A stretch of DNA of 64,000 bases from Temnothorax longispinosus (Eukaryota > Arthropoda > Insecta > Hymenoptera > Formicidae). The stretch is from positions 62,001 through 126,000 of the forward strand of contig NW_027269992.1 in assembly GCF_030848805.1 (NCBI RefSeq), in the 5' to 3' direction. Shown piece by piece: positions 26,880 through 42,895 of this stretch. Both the position numbers and the translations under genes were made by a program. Numbering within the stretch: the first letter of the stretch is position 1; each line of letters opens with the position of its first letter. The notes below the pieces were generated by a model. It had not been told where the DNA came from. It did no database searches and saw only the letters and a program-made list of their open reading frames with translations.

Positions 26880-28340
26880 GAAAAGCCGTTCACGGCGCGA
26901 CGGTGGTGGCGGGTCACGTGACTACGCTGCGATCCGAAGGGAATACCAACGGCACGGCACTACGTGGGTAGCGGGAGCGGGAGCGAGACGCGGGACACGA
27001 GGTGCGTTCGGGAAGACGCTATTAGTGCTATTTGGCTTATTTTATTCTTGTTTTACACCTGATGAGCGATAAAGATAAAATGATGCAATAGCGCGCTTCC
27101 CGAACGCAGCCACGGTGCGCGGTGCGGGTGACAGCGGGACGAGACGAGGCAGTCGTACGTTCGCCAAGCTGATAAAGGCCTTCACACATAAAATCGCGTA
27201 AGGACGTAAAACGTAAGCGTAAGAAAATCGACCAATCCTAATCAAGTATTATACTGTCCATAACTCCAGTAGGGGAAAATACTCGATTGGGATTGATCGA
27301 TTTTCTTACGCTTACGTTTTACGTCCTTGCGGCATTTTATGTGTGAAGGCCTTAACCGGCCGCGACGACGGCGACGACAACAGACGGACAGACTGTCGCA
27401 CTGTCGGACGCATCACGATCACGAATCACGAGTTTCGTGCTAAACAGTAGAAAGAGGGTCACGTCGCGGCGCGTTCGCTTTCACGCGCGTTGCGTTGCGC
27501 ACGCGGCACGCCAGTGAGAGAAAAACAACCGGACGAGGCGGATAAAACGCGTAGGAAAATACGGACGATTCCTCGGATCTGCCGTGAGTCGTGATTGTCT
27601 TCGCCGAGGAGAAAGACGAAAACAGCAACAACAACAACAATAACGAGAATCGCGGGTTCCGCTGATGCGATGGACGCGTTCGGCGTGTATCAAGTGAGTG
27701 CCTCTCCTCTCGGAGATATACTCAAAATGGTCTTGGTTCTCCTTTGTTCTCTTTGTCTCTCTCTCTCGTGACTCGCGGGCGCTCGAGCTTCGAGGCCTCC
27801 GAGGGTTCCGAGCTGACAAGCTCCGCGACGTACGCCCAGTTGGCGGTCGGCAATCCGCGGCGCGGCGTCCGCTCGGCCGACGGCATCCGTTCCCCGCGTA
27901 ACGCGTGACGCGTGACGCGTGACGCGTGACTCCACTGTGCGAAAGCGCGCGCGCGTGTGTGTGCCCACACGCGCGTTTGTTCGCTCGCTCGCGTTCAGCG
28001 TGCTCAGTGTTGATCCTCGCGCGTTCGCGAGTCGCGAGAGTATCCTTCCTCCGCTCCTCGCCGCTTCGTTGACGCGACGCGCGACGGGATCCGATCCGAC
28101 GGGAAAGCGAGCTCTCGAGAGCGCGGAGCGTATGACGTACGCGCGACCCGCGGCCTCCCCTCGCGATGACATGACAACAGTCGTCGTAGGTATTTTGTTT
28201 GAATGACGAATATGCATGTAGGTACGCGCGCGAGAAGCACATCCGCACCCCCATGCCCTGATGCGCGGTCCGCATACATACATACATACATGGCGTGTGT
28301 GCGCACGTGATGTCATGTTTCTGTGGCCTAACCTAACCGC
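26880..28340. promoter_or_regulatory. CpG-rich island, probable promoter region
   Basis: GC and CpG content rise sharply against the AT-rich background, with dense CG dinucleotides, GCGCGC runs and four tandem GCGTGAC units (27898-27926). Long overlapping frames on both strands here are artefacts of high GC, with Arg/Ala/Ser-rich, mutually shadowing translations. The short open frame starting at ATG 27670 and ending at a GTGAGT donor fits a first coding exon. In insects with gene-body methylation, retained CpG marks unmethylated promoters, so this island could drive transcription rightwards into the RapGEF copy. That is an inference. Confidence 0.6.
27176..27352. mobile_element. 177-bp MITE within the CpG island
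   Basis: The inverted termini AGGCCTTCACACATAAAAT and ATTTTATGTGTGAAGGCCT enclose arms of about 60 bp that are almost fully complementary (ACGTAAAACGTAAGCGTAAG on both sides). The element is flanked by the direct 3-bp duplication TAA (27173-27175, 27353-27355). This agrees with a PIF/Harbinger-type MITE. It has no coding capacity. Confidence 0.8.
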
Positions 28341-30715
28341 GAACCAGAGCCTGTTCCAATCACGCCCGTTCCTGGTATTTCCTACTTCGCTATTAGCAAA
28401 CGACGGCGGCGTCGTCGTTGATGTTTTTGTCCCTTGCCTAGGTCTATGCGGATATAGGAGGTTGTCGTTGATGCTCAGGAACAGCGTTGCAGTTTTCCTA
28501 TATTGATTCTTGGGGGATATTATTCTTGATAGTGGATAGTTAATTTTTGAATATGCACTGTTATTGTTATCGCAGTTGTTAGATTGATGATGATCCAGAG
28601 AAGAGCTAGATTAGATGGGACAGATGTTAAATTATTGTTATTATGTTATATTTTACATCAATATATTTTTTTAATTTGTATAACTTATCTGAACATGCTT
28701 GTGTAAGTGACAGATGAATTTCTTAACAATATAATGTTATTCAAGTCTTGTTTCTCTTAACTATATTGCCAATTTTAATCATCTCTTTTAAATATAGTAT
28801 TATATGTACCAGATGTATCTATTATATACTTGTGTAATTTTTTATATGGTATAGTATATATAATAGAGATTAGAATTTATATTTTATGGCAAATCTTTTG
28901 GATACGTTACATCTTATATCAAACTTTTATTGATTTATACAGTTTTTTGTAATAAATACGTACATAACTCAGTATCGGAAAGATGTAGAGTAGAGTTTAT
29001 TCAACTACTTTATATAGGAAAGATATGAATATTTTTTATTATTGTAGTAATGTATAAAGGCAATTTATAGATTGTGACAACATCTAGAAAAAATTATACA
29101 TGTAAACTTTAAGAAATTTAGAAATAACATAAAAAAAACAAGCTGATAAAATGTTTTCTTTGTAGTTTTCACAGGGCCTTACCAGCAGACCGGAGCTGTA
29201 TCAGAAATCAAATAGAAATAGCCATTCAAATGATACAAGTTCAGCATACAGTGGATCCGACACCATGACATCTGTACAAATTTGTTAGACGCGGATTCTG
29301 ATGAAGTGAATCTGTCAGGTCTTGTGGAATCTATTGTTGATAGCGATGAGGAGGAGGATCTGGTAGAGAGCATGAATGTAAGTATCATGATTTATCTTTC
29401 TGTCCCTTAGAGGTGCATTAGATGAGATTCTAATTTCTACTATTGTGATATTTTAGAGTTTAACGGTGCGCGATCCTGTACGAGAATGTTTAGAAAAGAA
29501 TCTTGTTGAGAGAACGGAGGATGACATAGAAACGTTTTTGGAGTTTACGCAACAACTGAAAATTTTTACAAACATAACTTTGGCTGTCAGAAGAGTGCTG
29601 TGCACTGTAATGGTATTTACGATGATTGATCGTGCCGGGATGGTGGTTTTAAACGATGGCGAGGAACTCGACAGTTGGAACGTGCTGATCAACGGCGCTG
29701 TTGAGATTGAGCACAGCAATGGCGAGATTGAACAACTCGGTCTCGGAGATAGCTTTGAAATTTTGTCTACTATAGAGAGGCTATTACATCGTGGAGTTAT
29801 AAGAACAAAGTTCGTAATGTGATTCTTCCCTACTTCCGCAAAGGCCACGATGCCTTTTCAACAATATAGGAAAGAAAAAAATGTGGTTTTCTATTTGCAG
29901 GTGCAACGATTGCCAATTTGTTTGCGTAACGCAAGCAGATTACTTTCGAATACAACATCAAGGAGAAGTGAATATCAAGAGATACAAAAAGAATGAAAAG
30001 GTGATTCTGATGACTGAATTGCAAGGAGCTTTAGATGGCGCGGCTCGAAGAGGTCACGTAGTGATTCGGGGAACGCTAGAGCGTTTGATGTTACAGCTCA
30101 TTGAAGAAAACAGTATTACGGATCTTACTTATGTGGAAGATTCCTTATTGACTCATCGAACGTTCATTGATAGTCCGTTGTTAGTCGCAAGTCAATTGCT
30201 GGAGTGGTTTGATCAGGCGCAAATGCAAGATCGTGTTGTTCGCGTCGTGCTCTTATGGGTGAACAATCATTTTACCGATTTTGAAACTGATCCAGCAATG
30301 ATGGAATTTTTAGGAGCATTCGAAATTGGACTTGAAAGAGAGAAAATGTTAAGACAACAAAGGTAAGCTCCTGTCTCGTTATTTTATTATTTTTTTAAAG
30401 GAAATATATTTAAGTATATTAAGGAAAATAATTTATTGTAATCGATTGTTTGATTTCAGGTTGCTAAATGTGTGGCTTACATGTGCGGCGAAAGCGAAAA
30501 CGCGAAATGTAACGTTAGCCAGGTCAAATAGGGATAAAGTCTTAAATTTTAGCATTTTAAGAGGATTTGAGAGAAGTTTTGGTATATTTATCTCAAAAGT
30601 TGACAAGAGATTTAAGGCTGAAGATGTCGGTTTAAAAAGAGGCGACCAGATTTTAGAAGTGAACGGCCAAAGTTTTGAGCATGTAAATCATGCGAAAGCA
30701 TTTGATATTCTGAGA

Positions 30716-34035
<3,320 letters not shown>

Positions 34036-34546
34036 GGGTAAACTTGATTGAAAAATTTTTTAGTAATTTATTGCAGATTACATTTCTAATTTTAAATTTT
34101 TGTATCATTTTTATGTTGCAGTTGTACATCTCAATGCCCATGGATAAAAGATGAATCGTCGTCGTCGTCGTCGTCATCATCAGTTTTATATATTTTTTCG
34201 TCTTTTTGTTACTTCAACGTTATAACTTTATTGCCAAGAGTTTGTCGAGATGTCGAGAGTATTATCATATTGATAAGAAACATACAGTAAAGAGAAATGT
34301 AAGTATCTGATTATTTACACAAGTTCAAAAATTAATAATTTTTTTTTGTTTTAAATAATTTGACATCTTTTCTTTTTTAAATGTAATTTTACGTAAAATT
34401 TACTAAAATCCAATCTTAGTCATCGGATCAATCGTCGAATAATTTTCAATTTGAACTGACTGTGCTTGATTTGCATGCGACGCGCACTTTGTTTGTTATT
34501 TCTTTGTGTATGTATTTTAAATTGCTTTTTTTTTCTTTTGCGAAAG
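34036..34546. other. Spacer between Rep copy and SCAR exons
   Basis: AT-rich, with a (CGT)n-like patch at about 34156-34170 and poly-pyrimidine tracts before 34546 that serve as the acceptor of the first SCAR exon. No other feature seen. Confidence 0.5.
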
Positions 34547-36255
34547 AGTTGTACAGGTTTTGGAATGAGATTGGCAGCGAAGGAGGCGGCAGGCACAAAA
34601 AGCGTGTGAGGCAGTCGCATAATATGAAGATACGACAACGGCAACGCAGTCGGCCATGGCGAATACATCATGCCGATGCAGGCGGTGCAGTACAGGGTGT
34701 CACATAATTTACAGCCCGACGATGTGTTATTGGGAATAGTAAAAACGGATTCCAGGCCGCTCAGACCCAATAGCATCGAACTGCGACAAAGCTATCTTTT
34801 AGAAGAACAACATTTTTACAGTTCGCCGTCTTTCAATTTCTATAGGTGAATATATCGTGACAATATAATTAACAATAATAATATAACTGATAATTCTAAA
34901 ATAATAATAGTACATTAATAATCAGAATACTTTATATTCCTTTTCTTTTTTCATTTTATTTTTCTATTGCTAAAGACTCTGTAGATTCTCTCGTGCTGTA
35001 GAATTGAAAGCTTTATACTTTTTTATATAATCAATGATTTTCTCTCGTTGCAGGGAAACAAATTACTACATGACTCAGGGCTACGATGATAATCTATACG
35101 GTTCACATTACGTTTCGGATCAAGAGCCGTCCGGCAGCGAGGCATATCCAAGTCTCGGCGATCAATGCACCTCAAGTCGGGGTGGTAGGTTGCGACCGTC
35201 ACAATCGTCACTGGCTCCGTCGAGTAACGCTTTCAACAATTTCATGCCCACGATGGCGTTTGTCAACAACACTCCCATCAGGGGAAGATTCATGAGCATC
35301 GGCAGGGACATTTTACCACCGCCACCACTACCAGGAGAAATCATGTCTCCTCCCTCCATGAATGGTATGTTAGTTATGTTAATTATTATCACTTATATAC
35401 TAATCGTATTTGAGTGAGTTTCTTAAAAAGATAACAAGAGTAATAATAATTTATTTTGCACGATGCTTTCAGGTTTTATACCTCCACACTTGCTAAACAG
35501 GAGCGGAAGTCGGTCGGGTAGTCCTCTATTAAGCCAACGTTTGACACCAACATCGTCGAATCATTCAGGCCAATTGGGAGTGGACGAGACAGATCTAGCA
35601 TTGCAGGATCTTCCACTATTTCCGCTCATCTCAGGTCTCACCCTGTCAAGACTCATCTCATTTTCGTGCAACATTCCGCCACCTCTATCATCGTTGTCTC
35701 TTCCACCGGTCGTCAACGGATTCACGGTGCCGTTATTGTTGACAAACGACGATATCGTGAAGATGATTGCAACCAATCTGCCAAAGTTTAGGCCTCTGAA
35801 AAGCATTGTGAATGGTCAGCTAAAGAAATCCGTCAATCTGAATATTCCATTGGTCGATCCGTGAAACAACTTGCTCAAAACGATTCGCAAAGGTACATTT
35901 ATACCTATATTTTATGATTTTTAATTATATTAGTTAATTTGTTAATTAATTAAGAAGGAATGAAACACTTTTGAATCTTATAAAATCTTTGATACTTTGA
36001 GTAACTCGGTGTTAGTGAAAAGTCTGTAACATTGTTTTATCCAAGACAATTGTTTTTCAGGCACAAAACTGCGCAAGATAAAGAAGATTGAGCCGAAGGA
36101 GGTGGAGCGTGTGAATGCATTCAACGATATTGCGTCCATCCTAGCGCGCGTTGCGTTGCCGTCGAGTTCAGCGACAGTGATTTGCTATTGGCATCGTGGG
36201 CGATGCCGGGGTGAGAGGCATCGTTCAGCACAGTTTCGTCTCTTCGTCGGCATGA
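34547..36255 (+). pseudogene. Decayed 3' half of SCAR/WAVE actin regulator
   Basis: Exons at about 34547-34845, 35054-35364, 35473-35892 and 36061-36255, with matching phases. They read through the WAVE basic region and GHGEYIMP, the segment DDVLLGIVKTDSRPLRPNSI, a Pro-rich linker (RDILPPPPLPGEIMSPP), then a WH2 actin-binding helix (NNLLKTIRKGTKLRK), a central region (VERVNAFNDIASILAR) and the start of the acidic tail (EFSDSD). In the living gene this WH2-central-acidic tail binds actin and the Arp2/3 complex within the WAVE complex. Damage: a one-base shift inside the first exon near 34645, an in-frame TGA at 35862-35864 where Arg (CGA) is expected just before WH2, and two one-base losses at about 36162 and 36196 in the acidic tail. 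The upstream WAVE homology-domain exons are absent. Confidence 0.82.
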
Positions 36256-36759
36256 TCTTCATTCTGATTTTTGCTAAAGTATTGAATCTTTGCGGCCTGA
36301 TCGTCGTCGTACACCAAGTAAACGGTCAGTAGCGGCATTCTATTATTTGCCATGGTTCCATACAAGATATGTCGCCTGCAACCAATAGCGTTTCTCGACT
36401 ATTATTATGCTACAAAATTTGTTTCGACATATTTTACTTAATCACGTTACTCCATGCATACCTAATCTAATTACCATTTCGGCTCATCTCTGCGCGCGTG
36501 CCTCTCTTGTAATATCATATTCAAAAAAAAGAAAGATTTATTTATTTAGCGTACGGACATTTAACCACGCCACGCATTACTTATCATACGGATTGTATAA
36601 TTATATCGAAGGTGTTGCGATGGAGAAGTGCGGCTGGTTTCTTTTCTTGATTTCGCGACACGCGTGATGGCACATTTTGTTGTTGCAACGTATGAAAATC
36701 CAAATGTATAGCGGAAAAAAAGAACGAAAGAAAGCGTGGAAAACAAAAGTCGATAGGGA

Positions 36760-36807
<48 letters not shown>

Positions 36808-38585
36808 GAGAAAAGATCTCCTGTGTTAATTCCATTGTCGAGCATTTCTCTTTCACTGTATAGTAATCATTTATAGCTCAGTACGACATTGAATTATCAG
36901 TTAAAGTAATCGGCTCTACTGATTGTATAAAGGAAAATATGTTATTGATAAAAGAATATTTTGCATAATTATATATATATACGTATATTATAAATGCAAA
37001 TTGGCAGGTACGCGACTAGGAATCACACAAAAGAGTAAAAGAAAATTTTAAAGAAACGAAATTATATCATCGGAATAGAAATATGTAAGAGTAAGCGAGA
37101 CGCAAATTGCGCGTGGTAAAACGGCGTAATATAACAGAGAGAAAGGGAGAGAGAGAGAGAGAAAGTGAGAATGTGATGACCGAGGTGGCTGATGTTGACT
37201 GTGAGTTGGGGATGCGTCAGTTGATTGAGGTGGGGAGAGTGAGTACGATAGCGAAGGCTGGGGTGAGCAAGAGAGTAATCTGGCGTGACTCAACTCCCTG
37301 TTATCCGTTGTCGTTTCGGTTTCTTAAGGCCGATGATTAATTATTCGTTTCAATGTTCGACGTTGTAGCGAGCCGATTTATTCCGTTTCTCGTTTAGTAT
37401 CTCCATGGCTGATATCTCTCTTCCGTAGAATCGCGAAACTTTCGCGCGTTTTAAACATTATGTATTTAGATTATGTAAATTTTAAATTGTAAAAGGATAG
37501 TTTTATATAATTTTCTCAATGGAGATTATTCGTCATGGAGAATACATAGATATGATGTTAATTTATTATTGCTCGTCGACAAACAAAGACAATATAAATT
37601 TCATTAATGGCAATAATTGTTTGTTCTTTTCATCGCGTTATTAATATGAGAAATAGACAAAGTGATGTCAATGTTTCTATAATATTTTTGCTCCATTATT
37701 ATTTTGCGTTGAGACATTTATTTTGCAAAAAGATATACAGTATCATTCGATTGAAAACAGTGGAAGAATCGAAGAAAACAGTGTTAAATTTTTGAGAAAA
37801 AATTTTCGAAAAAAATATATTTGAGTTTTGACGATTTCATATGATTAATCCTGACATTGTCTTTTTTTCTCACAAGTCAAGTCGCAATATTGAATCGATT
37901 GATCAGTTGACAAAGCAAAATAGCGCATCGTTTAGTTTAATCATTTTATTTTTAGGACGTTCTCGTGGACTCGTTAATTGCGGCCAATTTAATCGCGAAC
38001 GTAGTTTAATCGAATTGCGATTCGAATCTCAAATGTCAGCGAACGGAACACTCGTAAACTTGTAAAAAAAAAAAAAAAACGCGAAGATTACGCACTAGTT
38101 GATAATATAATTTGTAGATCTAGGTTGTAAGTTTTCTAAAACGACAGGAACATCCTGGAAAAAGCGGTAGATTATTTATGATTTATTTTGTATCAATGTT
38201 GGCGAAATACGACGACGACGACGACGACAATTGTATATAAATCGCTACGTAAATGTATATCTACATAAATACATTTGAATATGTATGTATATATATGTAT
38301 AGGTAGATTATATTTGGATATTAAATATATATAAACATATTATAGAATATAACAAAAGATATTGATTGTGTTAAAAAATATTGCAAAGTTTTGACGACGG
38401 TGGCGAGGAAGATGAGCGTTTTTTTTTTTTTATCTACCGCCGCCGCTACCATCTGTGGTCCTGTAATTTTCCAACTCGTGCGCGAGAATGTTCTCCTACG
38501 TCTTTCACCTTGTGCAAGTAGTGTTCTACGGTTTAATTAAAACTTTATCCGAATCGATATGATTGCGTCCACAAAAAATGAAACA
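36256..38585. other. Non-coding stretch with (TA)n tract
   Basis: Holds a (TA)n microsatellite (about 36768-36803), a (GA)n patch near 37140, poly-A at 38065 and a short (GAC)n run at about 38208-38226. Part may be former 3' UTR of the SCAR copy. No gene is supported. Confidence 0.45.
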
Positions 38586-39860
38586 ATGATGCCGATAAAG
38601 GACAATCAGGATGTGGCATGCTTTTAAATTATCAGGCATTCTACATGGAAAGGAAAGTAAGTGCGATATGAAAATATTTTTATCTTTGATTCTTTGATTT
38701 TAATTTGCATTACAATTTATTTAAGAACTAAAATGATAAAAACGTTCAGACATTGGTGCGTGTCCAGGCATTGGTACATTTTAATGTAGAAATAATCGGA
38801 TGCATTATGACAATTTTATGCAAAATTTACATATAAGAAAGTATCGTTTATTTATGATTTGTATAGATTCATATTTTGAAAAGAATATAACACTTAAATT
38901 GTATGCCATCTTTATGTTAGATATGTTTAACAAACATATAATTTTTAATATTCAACATTCTCATTAGGTATTTATTCAATCAAGTTATGTTTTATAATAT
39001 ATGACTCTTTGATATATAACAATGCTATTTTCATTCACTTAGATCTAACGATAAGTAATATATTTTAGGTACAAGCGTATCTTCTCCATTGGCTCTACAG
39101 GGATAACGATATACAATCCTGGTACATTAGAAGTGACAAACAAATGGAAATATTCTAATTTTATATAAGTGTACAGCCAATAAATAGAAATCACGTAGGT
39201 TCTCATGAATTTACTATAACCGTACGTAAGGAACGGAAAAATGAGACTATGAAGTTTAGCTCTAAACATAGACCACACTTATTGATAGAAGCACTTGAGT
39301 ACAGAAATTATGTTGAAAGGTCTAAAGAAATTTTGGTAAGTTTACACATGCACATGTATTTTTTCTTCTTTCTCTTCTCTTATTGAGTATTATATATGAA
39401 GGAAATGAGCCCCCACACTTGGAGGAAGAGAGAGAGAATTACTAACTATATAATATATGCATACATTATGTCTATGTATGTTACTATATCTAATGTTATA
39501 TTTATATTTGTAGAGATATTCAGTTTATAAACATCACTGGTCTGATACAAGATTATCCATTGTATTGGAAATAACACCATACAGTCTTGATCAATTAGAT
39601 TCTGTGACAAATATGGTATTAGTTAATTATTGTTATAAAGGTTTTGAAGGACTCCTGACAATGAAAGATTATCTCAATGGATTTGTGATTGTATGTGGTG
39701 AATTTGGACGTCTGCATCTCTTTGCTTCTAAACGTATGAGAGAGATAAAAAAAAATTACAAGAAGGGCAGCAGGAGGCTCTCTCACCTCTCCGTGCTCTC
39801 CTCACTTTTCTTCACGGATCCAGCAGATCTGTGGTTTCTGAACGAATGTCGCCGCGGAAA
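38586..39860 (+). pseudogene. Decayed 5' end of DNAJC13/Rme-8
   Basis: Exon 38586-38656 starts ATG ATG CCG and reads MMPIKDNQDVACF, then an in-frame TAA where Leu is expected, then IIRHSTWKG. Exon 39069-39335 continues YKRIFSIGSTGITIYNPGT and LEVTNKWKYSNFI, where a two-base TA insertion breaks the frame; the rest (FTITVRKERKNETMKFSSKH) follows in the new frame. Exon 39514 onward gives RYSVYKHHWSD, LEITPYSLDQLDS and FGRLHLFASKR, after which homology fades. These are the first exons of the endosomal DnaJ co-chaperone RME-8/DNAJC13, which acts in retromer-linked endosome sorting through its N-terminal lipid-binding region. The J domain and the other exons are missing. Two independent lesions make this a dead copy. 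Confidence 0.82.
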
Positions 39861-40180
39861 ATGATCAATCAACATATAACGATTTCATTTCAAAAATTGA
39901 TCGTTTATTTCTGAAAGGTTTCGCAGAAACAATTGCTGTTTCTTCACTTTCTCTAGCTTAAGCGATCTATTGGATTCCTTGCTGAAATAATGTTACGGTG
40001 AAGCAAATTATTAAGTATAATGAATACGGTCTCAAAACCGTAGTAATCGTGACCTGTGAGAGGGACACATTTAAAAACACATTCGCGTTCTGAATACCTG
40101 AAAGGTATTGCGTTCCGGGGGAAAAACTTTATCCAAGGCGACATTTTCTATTTTACATACATATATATCACACGCTTCTC
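39861..40180. other. Spacer up to the duplicated block
   Basis: No recognisable coding sequence; short opposing frames only. The sequence changes abruptly at 40181, where the direct duplicate of 30716 onward begins. Confidence 0.5.
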
Positions 40181-42369
<2,189 letters not shown>

Positions 42370-42860
42370 TGTTATGTATTGTGGCTTATAGGCAGCGGTC
42401 CACTTGACGCTACAAATGCTTTGAAACGTTCTTCTTCTTCTTCTTTCTTCATTGAAAGAAAAGAGAAGAGGAATGCTTCGAAGCATTTTGGGTGCCCTCT
42501 CAGTGGCCAAAGTGCTCTTGTAGCCATTGCAGTATGTAGCCACTAATACATTGCCTACCGGGCACGCCGAAGGCGTGTCCATGGGGGGGGGTGCGGGGGG
42601 GGGCGAAGCCCCCCCCCCGCTCCACGCATCAACCCAACCCACACCACCAGGTGCACAGGGGGGTGCAGGGGGGGCGGAACCCCCCCGCCTACACCCCTAG
42701 GGCACCGTGTCCGATCGGCACCGTGTGCAATCGACACCGTGTCCGATCGGCACCGTGTCCGAACGGCACCGTGTCCGATCGGGAAATATTGTCGTGTCCG
42801 ATTTGTAATGTGCGCAATCGGGACTCACTCTTAAACGACGATCTGCTGGGATTAATCATT
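42370..42860. repeat. GC-rich hairpins and 16-bp tandem repeats
   Basis: Three hairpins in a row have short GAA-containing loops: GGCACGCC-GAA-GGCGTG (about 42560), a run of ten G, then CGAAG, then ten C (about 42594-42620), and a run of seven G, CGGAA, seven C (about 42668-42687). Five tandem units of CACCGTGTCCGATCGG follow (42703-42782), with diverged echoes to about 42830. The composition is completely unlike the flanks. It lies between the end of the duplicated block and the recombinase gene and may be terminal or regulatory sequence of that element. The origin is unknown. Confidence 0.75.
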
Positions 42861-42895
42861 CAACGATCAATAAAGAAAAAATTTTAAATACGCGA

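Noticed and set aside
27481..28316. Long open frames on both strands in the CpG-rich region (for example a 268-codon minus frame)
   Set aside because: They overlap each other in several frames and are Arg/Ala/Ser-rich without domains, as expected from few stop codons in high-GC DNA.
35561..35880. Alternative plus-strand frame through the SCAR exon reading as a plausible protein (…HLIFVQHSATS…)
   Set aside because: The other frame continues across both splice junctions and matches WAVE order (Pro-rich, WH2, central, acidic), so this is a shadow.
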